DNA of 64,000 nucleotides from Bacteroidia bacterium (GTDB lineage Bacteria; Bacteroidota; Bacteroidia; Bacteroidales; UBA932): NCBI GenBank assembly GCA_030529945.1, contig JAUMVX010000001.1, positions 33,123 to 97,122 of the forward strand, read 5' to 3'. Shown piece by piece: positions 16,623 to 25,048 of this stretch (position 1 is its first letter; each line of letters starts with the position of its first letter). The notes under the pieces were generated by a model. It saw only the letters and a program-made list of their open reading frames with translations, ran no database searches and was not told where the DNA came from. The position numbers and the translations under genes were made by a program.

Positions 16623-18740
16623 ATGGCTCAAAGAGATCTTAAATACACAAGAAACATCGGCATCATGGCCCACATCGATGCCGGCAAGACCACCACGTCT
16701 GAACGAATCCTTTACTATACAGGAAAGACACACAAACTCGGCGAAGTTCACGACGGAGCCGCCACTATGGACTGGATGGTGCAGGAGCAGGAGAGAGGTA
16801 TCACCATCACTTCTGCCGCCACTACGGCATTCTGGCACTATGGCGGGAAGGTATATCAGATAAATCTGATCGACACTCCGGGCCACGTGGATTTCACCGT
16901 CGAAGTGGAGCGTTCCCTTCGTGTACTGGACGGCACCATAGCCACATTCTGCGCTGTGGGCCGTGTGCAGCCTCAGTCTGAGACCGTATGGCGTCAGGCT
17001 GACAAATACGGAGTCCCTAAGATTGCTTACGTAAACAAGATGGACCGCGTGGGAGCAGACTTCCTCGCCGTCGTCGAAGAGATAAAGACCAAGCTTGGGG
17101 CCAAGGCTGTGCCCGTATGCCTCCCTATCGGGGCTGAGGACCGTTTCGAAGGAATCGTCGACCTTTTATCGAAAAAAGCCATCTATTATGATTCCGGTGA
17201 CGAGCTCGTGAACTATGTCGTGAAGGACATCCCCGCCGATATGGAAGATGAGGTCACCACCTGGAGGGAAAATCTCCTCGAGGCTGCCGCCGAGTGCGAC
17301 GAGGCCGTTATGGAGAAGTACTTCGAGGACCCGGAATCCGTTACCGAGGACGAAATCATAGCCGCTCTCAGGAAAGGGACCATCTCTATGCAGATAGTTC
17401 CCGCCTGCTGCGGTTCTTCATTCAAGAACAAAGGCGTCCAGTTCCTTCTGGACTGCGTGATGCGTTATCTCCCTTCCCCTCTCGACAAGGGTTCCGTCAC
17501 CGGAACCAATCCCAAGACGGGGGACAAGGTGGAGCGCAAGCCTTCCGCGTCCGAGCCTTTCTGCGCTCTGGTGTTCAAGATCGCCACAGACCCGTTTGTG
17601 GGCCGTCTGGCGTTCCTCAGAGCGTATTCCGGGCATCTGGATGCCGGTTCCTATGTTCTGAATGTCCGCTCGGGAAAGAAAGAGAGAGTGGCGCGCCTGT
17701 ATCAGATGCACTCGAACCACCAGAACCCTATCGAGTTCGTGGAGGCGGGAGACATCTGCGCGGCCGTCGGTTTCAAGGACCTCCGCACCGGTGACACGGT
17801 GTGCAGTGAGGACCATCAGATCGCTCTCGAGTCTATGGAGTTCCCGGATCCGGTTATCGGAATCGCGGTGGAGCCGAAGACCCAGCAGGATCTCGACAAA
17901 CTTGGAATCGCTCTCGGGAAACTTGCCGAGGAAGACCCGACCTTCACGGTCAAGTCAGACTCGCAGACCGGCCAGACCGTCATCAGCGGTATGGGCGAGC
18001 TGCATCTGGACATCATCGTGGACCGTCTACGCCGTGAATTCGGCGTGGAGATTAACCAGGGCGCCCCTCAGGTAAACTACAAGGAAGCCATCACAGCCAC
18101 CGTCCAGCACCGCGAGGTGTTCAAGAAACAGACCGGCGGCCGTGGAAAGTTTGCGGACATCATCGTGGAGATAGGTCCTGCGGACGAGGGTGTAATAGGG
18201 CTTCAGTTCGATAATCAGGTCAAAGGTGGCAATATTCCTAAGGAGTTCATTCCTTGTGTACAGAAAGGTTTCGAAACGGCTATGTCGAACGGTGTTCTGG
18301 CAGGCTACGAAATGCAGTCTATGAAAGTCACTCTTCTGGACGGATCGTTCCATCCGGTGGATTCCGACCAGCTGTCATTCGAGCTTGCGGCCAGAATGGC
18401 TTTCAGACACGCTTGCCCTAAGTGCAAGCCGGTGCTTCTGGAGCCGATTATGGATCTCGAGGTAGTCACTCCGGAAGACTATATGGGTGACATAGTGGGA
18501 GATATAAACCGCCGTCGCGGTCAGATTTCCGCTATGGACTCCACTGCTACCGGGGCTCGCGTCATAAAGGCCTTCGTTCCACTTTCGGAACAGTTCGGCT
18601 ATGTGACGGTCCTCAGAACCCTTTCGTCCGGCCGGGCCACAAGTACTATGAGTTTCGACCACTACGCCGAAGTGCCTCCTGCATTCGCAAAGGGCATTAT
18701 CGAGAAGAGTGGCTACAAGTTGTCATCAGATGATGAGTAA
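16623..18740 (+). CDS. fusA: Elongation factor G
   Basis: A 705-residue EF-G, five-domain translocase GTPase. G-motifs seen: AHIDAGKTT (G1), [10 protein letters not shown] (G2), DTPGH (G3), NKMD (G4). The C-terminal domains include [13 protein letters not shown] and [19 protein letters not shown]. It is the canonical EF-G of the str operon rather than a ribosome-recycling or tetracycline-protection paralogue, judged by position. tufA is not next to it, as in other Bacteroidota, where rpsJ follows directly. Confidence 0.98.
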   Translation: MAQRDLKYTRNIGIMAHIDAGKTTTSERILYYTGKTHKLGEVHDGAATMDWMVQEQERGITITSAATTAFWHYGGKVYQINLIDTPGHVDFTVEVERSLRVLDGTIATFCAVGRVQPQSETVWRQADKYGVPKIAYVNKMDRVGADFLAVVEEIKTKLGAKAVPVCLPIGAEDRFEGIVDLLSKKAIYYDSGDELVNYVVKDIPADMEDEVTTWRENLLEAAAECDEAVMEKYFEDPESVTEDEIIAALRKGTISMQIVPACCGSSFKNKGVQFLLDCVMRYLPSPLDKGSVTGTNPKTGDKVERKPSASEPFCALVFKIATDPFVGRLAFLRAYSGHLDAGSYVLNVRSGKKERVARLYQMHSNHQNPIEFVEAGDICAAVGFKDLRTGDTVCSEDHQIALESMEFPDPVIGIAVEPKTQQDLDKLGIALGKLAEEDPTFTVKSDSQTGQTVISGMGELHLDIIVDRLRREFGVEINQGAPQVNYKEAITATVQHREVFKKQTGGRGKFADIIVEIGPADEGVIGLQFDNQVKGGNIPKEFIPCVQKGFETAMSNGVLAGYEMQSMKVTLLDGSFHPVDSDQLSFELAARMAFRHACPKCKPVLLEPIMDLEVVTPEDYMGDIVGDINRRRGQISAMDSTATGARVIKAFVPLSEQFGYVTVLRTLSSGRATSTMSFDHYAEVPPAFAKGIIEKSGYKLSSDDE

Positions 18741-18764
18741 TGATTATTAAAAAAGAAAGCAGAT

Positions 18765-19070
18765 ATGAGTCAGAAAATCAGAATTAAGCTCAAATCCTTC
18801 GATCATATGCTCGTAGACAAGTCAGCTGCAAAGATCGTCGACACGGTGAAGGCTACAAACGCCAAGGTAAACGGACCTATTCCGCTTCCTACGAACAAGA
18901 AAATCTTCACTGTAAACCGCTCCACCTTCGTAAACAAGAAGGCTCGCGAGCAGTTCGAACTCGACTCTTACCGCAGGCTTCTCGACATCGAGAATTCGAA
19001 CGCCAAGACAGTCGATGCTCTTATGAAGCTCGAACTGCCGTCCGGCGTCGAGGTCGAGATCAAGGTCTGA
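18765..19070 (+). CDS. rpsJ: 30S ribosomal protein S10
   Basis: A 101-residue S10 ([20 protein letters not shown] ... [11 protein letters not shown]). Besides its ribosome role it is the NusE partner in antitermination. In relatives it is followed at once by rplC and the rest of the S10 operon; here it is the last gene, followed by a T-run (19077-19084) without a clear hairpin, a new promoter and a tRNA. Confidence 0.98.
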   Translation: MSQKIRIKLKSFDHMLVDKSAAKIVDTVKATNAKVNGPIPLPTNKKIFTVNRSTFVNKKAREQFELDSYRRLLDIENSNAKTVDALMKLELPSGVEVEIKV

Positions 19071-19116
19071 TCGAAGTTTTTTTTCTCAGGGGTGCGGCGC
19101 ATCCCGAAAGAATTAG

Positions 19117-19124
19117 TATATTTG
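19117..19124 (+). promoter_or_regulatory. Promoter -7 element of tRNA-Met
   Basis: TATATTTG, exact TAnnTTTG, 51 bases before the mature 5' end of the tRNA. The leader between them (19128-19170) contains GGCCGG...CCGGC pairing and may fold. Confidence 0.72.
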
Positions 19125-19174
19125 CAGGCCGGTAGCGGGGAGCGCCAGCTTCCCGTGACTTGGCCGGCAGAGAC

Positions 19175-19248
19175 GGTCCCATAGCTCAGTTGGTTAGAGC
19201 ATCTGACTCATAATCAGGGGGTCGTAGGATCATGCCCTACTGGGACCA
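19175..19248 (+). tRNA. tRNA-Met (CAT), elongator type, with atypical T loop
   Basis: A full cloverleaf of 74 bases: acceptor GGTCCCA/TGGGACC, D stem GCTC/GAGC, anticodon stem TCTGA/TCAGG with loop CTCATAA, and T stem GTAGG/CCTAC. Discriminator A at 19248; CCA is not encoded. The 1-72 pair is G-C, so it is not an initiator. The T loop is ATCATGC (19229-19235) instead of TTCRANN: T54 is A and A58 is T. The tRNA-Ile (k2C) identity cannot be fully excluded, but the body resembles elongator tRNA-Met. Confidence 0.88.
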
Positions 19249-19294
19249 CAAAGCAAAAAGAAACTGCCATCGGCAGTTTCTTTTTGCTTTGTGG
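19246..19294. terminator. Long terminator hairpin starting inside the tRNA-Met 3' end
   Basis: A perfect 23-bp inverted repeat (19246-19268 with 19272-19294) with a three-base loop. Its left arm begins with the last three bases of the tRNA. The core AAACTGCC/GGCAGTTT followed by CTTTTTG is a usual terminator; the A-rich outer left arm pairs with that U tract. Confidence 0.85.
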
Positions 19295-19367
19295 CCCCCG
19301 GGCTTCCATTCATTGGGGAGGGAACTCCCCAAACCCCTCCGGTCGCTCCTTTTTCTGTTTTATTGTC

Positions 19368-19375
19368 TATATTTG
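19368..19375 (+). promoter_or_regulatory. Promoter -7 element of the EamA transporter gene
   Basis: TATATTTG, exact TAnnTTTG, 23 bases before the ATG at 19399. Confidence 0.72.
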
Positions 19376-19398
19376 CGCCGTTTTTCGGAAACTGTGAA

Positions 19399-20415
19399 AT
19401 GGTACGTGAAAGCAAAGCCAAGGGCTATTTTTTCGGAATCCTCGCGGCAGTAAGCTACGGGGTCAATCCTCTGGGTGCGAAATACCTCTATGAGGACGGC
19501 GTGAACGTGGAGTCGGTACTCTTTTACAGATACGCATTGGCGGTTATCCTGATAGCCGCCATTATGGGAGTGAAGATTCTTCTGCGGAAGCTTCGTCCGG
19601 AGCGGTCGGACTGCGCCCGGACGCCTTGCGAGACCTTCCGCGTGAGCGGGTCCGAGGCGGTGACTCTCGTGACTCTGGGTCTGCTCTTCGTGATTTCGTC
19701 CACTACACTCTATTGCAGCTTTCTCTATATGGACAGCGGCGTGGCGTGCACTCTGCTTTTCATATACCCGGTGATGGTCGCGGCGCTGATGGCGCTGCTC
19801 TACGGCGAGAAGCTCACCAAGCGCACCCTCATCGCCATCCTGCTGTCCCTGGTGGGAGTCGTGCTCCTGTACCGGGGCGACGGGCAGACAGTCCTCAGCA
19901 CCGTGGGAGTGCTGCTGGTCCTCGTCTCGTCGCTGAGCTACGCGTTCTACATCATCCTCGCGAACCGCGCCTCGGATGAGCGCAACGCCGGCCATCATTC
20001 CCGCCTCACGAATTATTTCTCGCCTACCCTGCACCGCTCTGTGGTGCACCGGCTGGATATGTCCTCGATGAAACTGAGTTTCTACGTCCTGCTCGTCGGG
20101 GCAATATTTCTCGTGCTCTTTTCATTTTCGGCTCCCGAACGCCATCTGATGTGGCTGCCGACCGCCCGAAGCTGGCTTCTCGCGTGGATGCTCGCCATAG
20201 TGCCGACCGTACTCTCGCTCGTCGCGCTCGGAGTCGCTGTACGCATCATCGGCTCCACCCCTACCGCCGTACTCGGCGCTCTGGAACCTACCACGGCCGT
20301 CGTCATAGGCCTGACGGTCTTCCGCGAGAGCTTCACGGCAAGTCTCGCCACAGGTATCGCGCTGATACTCTTCTCGGTAATCATCCTCGTCCTGGAAAAG
20401 AAGCCGGAATCCTAA
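19399..20415 (+). CDS. EamA/DMT-superfamily transporter
   Basis: Start placed at ATG 19399 (MVRESKAKGYFFGILAAVSYG), just after its promoter; the frame is open further upstream but through the terminator region. The 338-residue protein has about ten membrane helices in two EamA repeats (roughly residues 9-165 and 195-330), with GVNPLGAKYLYE in the first and STPTAVLGALEPTTAVVIGLTVF in the last, the typical end of drug/metabolite exporters. A hydrophilic insert (residues about 225-250) separates the halves. Substrate not predictable. It converges on comF, with stops overlapping by four bases. Confidence 0.88.
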   Translation: MVRESKAKGYFFGILAAVSYGVNPLGAKYLYEDGVNVESVLFYRYALAVILIAAIMGVKILLRKLRPERSDCARTPCETFRVSGSEAVTLVTLGLLFVISSTTLYCSFLYMDSGVACTLLFIYPVMVAALMALLYGEKLTKRTLIAILLSLVGVVLLYRGDGQTVLSTVGVLLVLVSSLSYAFYIILANRASDERNAGHHSRLTNYFSPTLHRSVVHRLDMSSMKLSFYVLLVGAIFLVLFSFSAPERHLMWLPTARSWLLAWMLAIVPTVLSLVALGVAVRIIGSTPTAVLGALEPTTAVVIGLTVFRESFTASLATGIALILFSVIILVLEKKPES

Positions 20416-21167
20416 GTATCCACGAACGCCAGCGTCGCGGCGGAAATGCGGACCTCCGGACCGAAACGCTCGCGCAGAGCATTGCGGCACGCATTCATCG
20501 TGGCCCCGGTCGTGAACACGTCGTCCACCAGCAGTATATGCCTCGGGGCCGCTCCGGGAGCATAGCCGGGGCGCACGCGGAACGCTCCGGCAACATTCGT
20601 CAGCTTGTCCGTCACGGAAAGATGCGTCTGACTGCGCGTATGCCGGCTGCGCAGAAGCACGCGGCAGTGCAGCTGCGCACCGAGTCCTTCCGCGAGCGTG
20701 CGCGCGATAACCTCAGCCTGATTATAGCCTCGGCGCACTCGCCTCGTCCAATGCAGGGGCACCGGAACCACCCAGTCTATGTCCCCGAAATGTCCTGCCT
20801 CCGACATCCTCTCCGCGAGAAGCGTCGCGAAGAAGCGTCCGCAGCTGATGCCGTGACCGTATTTGAGATGCGGAGTGATGAGCCGGTAGAGCGACTCTCC
20901 GCGATAGAAGAAAAGCGAGACTCCGTAGCTGTAAGGCTCCGTGGCACCATCTGGCAGGTCTTTCTGTATCATAGCGTTGAATCTGTCCGCCATAGGGTTA
21001 TGCGGCAGAAGCCAGAAGAAAGTCTCGGGGAGTCCCGCAAGACAGGCCGTGCAGATGTAATGTTCTTTAAGCAGCAGATCGCGTCCGCAGACGACACACC
21101 TCCTCGGGAGCACCGGGTCCAGCAGAGCCGTTCCGATGTCCCGAAGGCTGATATGTGAAAGGATCAT
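20412..21167 (-). CDS. comF: ComF-family phosphoribosyltransferase-like protein
   Basis: A 251-residue protein. Near the N terminus is a zinc-ribbon type Cys cluster (CVVCG...ICTAC); the C-terminal half is a type I phosphoribosyltransferase fold with VVPVPLHWTRRVRRGYNQAE and the PRPP loop ILLVDDVFTTGAT. Homologues are linked to DNA uptake and recombination, but in Bacteroidota the role is untested. Last gene of the minus-strand run pepP, DUF456, fabG, comF; 11 bases after fabG. Confidence 0.9.
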   Translation of the reverse strand: MILSHISLRDIGTALLDPVLPRRCVVCGRDLLLKEHYICTACLAGLPETFFWLLPHNPMADRFNAMIQKDLPDGATEPYSYGVSLFFYRGESLYRLITPHLKYGHGISCGRFFATLLAERMSEAGHFGDIDWVVPVPLHWTRRVRRGYNQAEVIARTLAEGLGAQLHCRVLLRSRHTRSQTHLSVTDKLTNVAGAFRVRPGYAPGAAPRHILLVDDVFTTGATMNACRNALRERFGPEVRISAATLAFVDT

Positions 21168-21178
21168 CCGTCCCGGAG

Positions 21179-21925
21179 TCAGCAGTACATCGCGCCGCAG
21201 CAGTTCAGAACCTGTCCGCTCACATAGCCTGCGAGGTCGCTTGCCAGGAAGAGGGCTACATTGGCCACGTCTTCCGGAGTCCCCCCGCGCCGGAGCGGAA
21301 TGTTCTTCACCCAGTTCTCGCGGACATCCTCAGGCAGGGCTTCCGTCATCTCGGAAATGATGAATCCGGGAGCGATGCAGTTCGCTCTGATGCCGCGCGG
21401 CCCCATCTCCTTGGCGACGGATTTGGTCAGGCCGATGAGTCCCGCCTTCGAAGCGGCGTAGTTGCTCTGGCCCGGATTGCCGGTAATGCCGACCACCGAG
21501 GACAGGGAGATGATGCTTCCTCCCCTCTGACGTGACATTATCGGGACGAGGGCGTGGATGAAATTGAACGCCGACTTGAGATTCACGTTTATGACCGCAT
21601 CCCACTGCTCTTCGCTCATCCGGAGCATCAGGGCGTCCTTAGTGATGCCGGCATTGTTCACCAGAATGTCGATTCTGCCGAACTCGGCGAGAACCTGCGC
21701 CACGACTTTTTCGGTCTCGCCGAAAGAGCTGGCATCCGCAGCGTAGGCCTTAGCCTTCACGCCGTGTGCCTCGATTTCGGAGAGAGTCCGCTGTGCGCCA
21801 TCGTTTATGACCAGGTCCGTGAAGGCGACATTCGCGCCTTCCGATGCGTATTTCAGAGCTATGGCCTTGCCGATACCTCTTGCAGCCCCTGTTACCAGTG
21901 CTGTCTTGCCTTTCAGTAAATCCAT
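21179..21925 (-). CDS. fabG: 3-oxoacyl-[acyl-carrier-protein] reductase FabG
   Basis: A 248-residue short-chain dehydrogenase: cofactor motif TGAARGIGKA (12-21), NNAG (about 90-93), catalytic Ser in SLSSVVGITG, then Y-x3-K in SNYAASKAG. It reduces 3-oxoacyl-ACP with NADPH in fatty-acid elongation. The C terminus is Cys-rich (NCCGAMYC) where many FabG have a GG motif. Start ATG 21925 directly at the motif-bearing N terminus MDLLKGKTALVTG; four bases after the DUF456 gene. Confidence 0.93.
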   Translation of the reverse strand: MDLLKGKTALVTGAARGIGKAIALKYASEGANVAFTDLVINDGAQRTLSEIEAHGVKAKAYAADASSFGETEKVVAQVLAEFGRIDILVNNAGITKDALMLRMSEEQWDAVINVNLKSAFNFIHALVPIMSRQRGGSIISLSSVVGITGNPGQSNYAASKAGLIGLTKSVAKEMGPRGIRANCIAPGFIISEMTEALPEDVRENWVKNIPLRRGGTPEDVANVALFLASDLAGYVSGQVLNCCGAMYC

Positions 21926-21929
21926 TCTT

Positions 21930-22415
21930 TTACAGGTACACGATGATATAGTAGAACATTATGCCGGCAGCCGTCAGTTTCAGACCGGTGCCGAAGATGA
22001 AGCCCAGAAAGACTCCGATGGAGGAGCGCAGCGACTCCCGGGCCCCTCTGCCGGCCACGAGGAAGTCCGCGAGAAATGCTCCGAGCAGAGTCCCGAGCAG
22101 TATGCCCACGGGCGGAAAAACCATTCCCACGATAAGACCGGCAATCGCTCCCCGGTTCGCCTCCCTGCTTCCTCCCGTAAACTTCATAAAGAGGAGCGGG
22201 ATGAAGTAGTCGAGCACGGTGACTGCGACGGTAATCCCCAGCCAGACCAGCAGAAAAGTCGTGCCCATAGTCTCTCCCGCAGCGTTCGTCCCTCCCGCCA
22301 GAAAGGCCAGAAGCAGTCCCACCCAGCTAAGAGGCGGCCCCGGGAGCGCCGGCAGCACGCTTCCCAGTATTCCGAGAACTCCGGCGATTACCGCCAATAT
22401 GGCCAGTGCTGTCAT
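21930..22415 (-). CDS. DUF456 family membrane protein
   Basis: A 161-residue, glycine-rich, very hydrophobic protein with about four to five membrane helices. The N terminus VLGILGSVLPALPGPPLSWVG and the repeat-like GMVFPPVGILLGTLLGAFLAD near residue 110 are the DUF456 hallmarks. Function unknown. Its place between pepP and fabG gives no clear functional hint. Confidence 0.85.
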   Translation of the reverse strand: MTALAILAVIAGVLGILGSVLPALPGPPLSWVGLLLAFLAGGTNAAGETMGTTFLLVWLGITVAVTVLDYFIPLLFMKFTGGSREANRGAIAGLIVGMVFPPVGILLGTLLGAFLADFLVAGRGARESLRSSIGVFLGFIFGTGLKLTAAGIMFYYIIVYL

Positions 22416-22427
22416 ATCTCCTTCGCT

Positions 22428-23858
22428 CTATTCCGCAGCCATAGCCGCTTCCACCTCGTCCGGTGAAATCGGGAGCCGTTCAGGACAGAGTCTGCGTGCG
22501 CCGTCCTCAGTGACGAGCACATCGTCCTCAAGCCGTATCCCGCCGAAATCAAAGTACTCTTTCTTCAGGAGCTCGAAGTTTATGAACTCCTTGCAGATGC
22601 CCTCCTTGCGCCACAGCTCTATCAGCGCCGGGATGAAGTAGATGCCCGGCTCGTCGGTGATGACATTCCCCGGGACCAGTCGGCGGGCCATTCTGAGGCT
22701 GCCGAGGCCGAGCTGTCCGCTTCTTTTCTGGTCGGCGTCGTAGCCCACGATGTCCTCGCCGAGATCTTCCATATCGTGGACATCCAGACCCATATTGTGG
22801 CCGAGACCGTGAGGCATAAAGAGACCCGGGACACCTGCGGCGACCATCTCCTGCACATCTCCCCGCACGAGGCCGAGTGCCTTGAGGCCTTCAAGCATCC
22901 GCGCCACGGTGGCCAGATGCACCTCGCGGTACGTTATGCCCGGACGGGTGATGCTGAAAGCATAGTCGTTGCAGTCATATACTATGCTGTAGATTTCTCT
23001 CTGCTTCTGCGTATAACGCCCGCCGGTCGGATAGGTGCGGGTGAAGTCCGAGGCGTAGTGCGAATTGGCCTCCGCGCCGGCATCCACTACCAGAAGTTTG
23101 CCGGGAACTATAGGGTTTTCGTGGCTGTGGCAGTGGAAGACTTCGCCGTGCTGAGTCAGAATCGTGGCGAAGGAGATTCCCCAGCCCTTAGCGAGCGTAC
23201 AAGCCTCCATCGCTCCGACGATCTCCTGCTCTATCTTGCCGATTTTTACGCCTTTGCGTGCCGTGGTGTGCATCTCGTAACCGAGCTCGCAAGCCTTTTC
23301 GATTTCCGCGATTTCCCTCTCTTCCTTGACAAGACGCATACTTACCACGCTCTCCACCATCTCGCGCGAAGCCCCCGGGCAGCCGCGTTTGCCCTCCGAG
23401 AAGAACTGCTCGGGCGAGCCTCCGAGCAAAGACGCGAGCCGGGAGGCGTTGAACCAGCGGGATACCGGCAGCCAGTGTACTCTGCGGCCTGCGGCCAATG
23501 CCGTCCTGACAGTTTCATCCAGTGCCGCATATTCTTTCGAGCACTTCACTCCTACGCTTTCGGCCACCTCCCTTACGGATGGAGACGGGCCGTTCCAGAT
23601 GATGTCGTCGATTTCCACATCATCCGCGTAGATGCACTCCTCACCGCTGTCCAGGTCTAGTGAGGCTGCATACATCGGAGCGTCTATCCCGAAGTAATAG
23701 AGCCAGTTGCTTTCCTGGCGGAATTTATAGCAGTTGTCGCGATACTGGGCAGCCGTCTCCGCGTTGCCTATGAAGATGGCTATACCTTCTGCGCCTTTTT
23801 CTTTCATCCTGCGGATGAGTCCGCTGCGGCGCCCTGCGTAAACATTACTTTCAAACAT
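22428..23858 (-). CDS. pepP: Xaa-Pro aminopeptidase (M24B family)
   Basis: A 476-residue peptidase with the aminopeptidase P N-terminal domain (about 1-150) and a pita-bread catalytic domain. Di-metal ligands can be read in order: VDAGAEANSHYASDFTRT (two Asp), PHGLGHNMGLDVHD (His), TDEPGIY (Glu) and GIRLEDDVLV (Glu). It removes N-terminal residues ahead of proline. First gene of the operon with DUF456, fabG and comF. Confidence 0.93.
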   Translation of the reverse strand: MFESNVYAGRRSGLIRRMKEKGAEGIAIFIGNAETAAQYRDNCYKFRQESNWLYYFGIDAPMYAASLDLDSGEECIYADDVEIDDIIWNGPSPSVREVAESVGVKCSKEYAALDETVRTALAAGRRVHWLPVSRWFNASRLASLLGGSPEQFFSEGKRGCPGASREMVESVVSMRLVKEEREIAEIEKACELGYEMHTTARKGVKIGKIEQEIVGAMEACTLAKGWGISFATILTQHGEVFHCHSHENPIVPGKLLVVDAGAEANSHYASDFTRTYPTGGRYTQKQREIYSIVYDCNDYAFSITRPGITYREVHLATVARMLEGLKALGLVRGDVQEMVAAGVPGLFMPHGLGHNMGLDVHDMEDLGEDIVGYDADQKRSGQLGLGSLRMARRLVPGNVITDEPGIYFIPALIELWRKEGICKEFINFELLKKEYFDFGGIRLEDDVLVTEDGARRLCPERLPISPDEVEAAMAAE

Positions 23859-23882
23859 ATTCTTATTCTATGGGTTAGTCCA

Positions 23883-23890
23883 CAAATGTA
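23883..23890 (-). promoter_or_regulatory. Promoter -7 element of the pepP operon
   Basis: Minus-strand TACATTTG (+ strand CAAATGTA), 24 bases before the ATG at 23858. The recurrent GGAATCAC motif (copy A) directly abuts it on the upstream side, in the spacer to the -33 region. Confidence 0.72.
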
Positions 23891-23907
23891 GTGATTCCTG
23901 AAAAAAA
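23890..23907 (-). repeat. Copy A of the TTTTTYAGGAATCACTT motif
   Basis: Minus strand reads TTTTTTTCAGGAATCACT. It is 26 bases after the hemW stop codon in the same orientation and at once next to the pepP -7 element. Confidence 0.6.
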
Positions 23908-23932
23908 CCGCATCATCTCTCCGGGGTCTTTT

Positions 23933-25045
23933 CTAAAACAGTTCCGAAATTATGCTGTCCGAAACGAAGAATTTCTCCTCGGGGATGCGCAGCCTTTCTC
24001 CGCATCGGACCAGTGACCCGTCTCTGAGCATTTCTCCGGCGGCCGGGCTGTCCGCAAGAAAGGATGCCTCGATGCCGTCCGAAGTGCGCAGCGCGAGCAT
24101 AATGTGCTCCTCCCTGCGCTGTCTCCCGTCTAGAATCTCTTCTTCCCGCGCATAGCCGCGAAGTTTCTCTTCGTTCCGGCTGCGGATTTCCATAATTTCG
24201 CCTCCAGCGGACTGAGTGCGCCGCAGCGAGTGCGCTCCGGGACCGATTCCCACGTATGGCAGTCTCTGCCAATAGGCGAAGTTGTGCCGCGCTCTGTGGG
24301 CGGGACGTGCCCAGTTCGAGATTTCGTAGTGTTCGTAGCCCGCCTCCGAAAGAGCGGTGCAGAGCATCAGGTACTGCTCCAGACAGTCCTCCTCCGGGGC
24401 TTCGTTCACTTTTCCCTCAGCTATCAGTTGGGCAAGTTCGCTTCCCTCTTCGACCATAAGCTGATAGGCGGAGATATGCTCGGGACTCAGGGCTATGGCC
24501 TTTCTGATGCTCTCCAGCCAGACTTCTTTCCGGAGTCCCGGGATGCCGAACATAAGGTCGATGCTGAGATTCTCCATCCCGGCTTCCCGTAATATCCCGT
24601 AGGCCTTCAGCGCGGCGGTGCTGTCGTGGCGGCGTCGCATCAGGCGGAGCATCCCGTCGTCGAAGGACTGCACGCCCATACTTACACGGTTCACGCCCAG
24701 CTCTTTCAGCCCGAGCACATACTCGCTTCCGCCCCGCACGATATCATCCGGATTCACTTCCACGGTGAACTCGTCCTTCCCGCAGCCCTGGGGAAGCGCA
24801 CGCAGTATGCGCTCTATCGTCTTCAGCGGCAGCAGGGAAGGTGTCCCGCCTCCCAGATAGAGGGTGTCCGGCGAGCCGCAGGCTATGCCGTCCCGGATTT
24901 CCTCCGTCCGTGCGCTGATTTCCGCGCAGATTTCCTCCTCCCAGGCGGCGATATCAGCGTCCGCGTCCTTAGCGGAGCAGATTTCGGAGTAGAAGTCGCA
25001 GTAGATGCAGAAACTTCTGCAGAAAGGCACGTGGATATAGACCAT
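23933..25045 (-). CDS. hemW: Radical SAM haem chaperone HemW (coproporphyrinogen III oxidase-like)
   Basis: A 370-residue radical SAM protein opening with HVPFCRSFCIYCDFYSE, i.e. the C-x3-C-x2-C iron-sulfur motif, then the glycine-rich SAM contact LYLGGGTPSLL and the HemN C-terminal domain. Lacking the longer N terminus of true HemN and seen in genomes outside haem-synthesis clusters, such proteins act as haem chaperones rather than oxidases. Follows the second M24 peptidase by three bases. Confidence 0.88.
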   Translation of the reverse strand: MVYIHVPFCRSFCIYCDFYSEICSAKDADADIAAWEEEICAEISARTEEIRDGIACGSPDTLYLGGGTPSLLPLKTIERILRALPQGCGKDEFTVEVNPDDIVRGGSEYVLGLKELGVNRVSMGVQSFDDGMLRLMRRRHDSTAALKAYGILREAGMENLSIDLMFGIPGLRKEVWLESIRKAIALSPEHISAYQLMVEEGSELAQLIAEGKVNEAPEEDCLEQYLMLCTALSEAGYEHYEISNWARPAHRARHNFAYWQRLPYVGIGPGAHSLRRTQSAGGEIMEIRSRNEEKLRGYAREEEILDGRQRREEHIMLALRTSDGIEASFLADSPAAGEMLRDGSLVRCGERLRIPEEKFFVSDSIISELF

Positions 25046-25048
25046 CCG

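Noticed and set aside
19077-19084. Intrinsic terminator after rpsJ
   Set aside because: There is a T run but I find no stem of more than four pairs before it.
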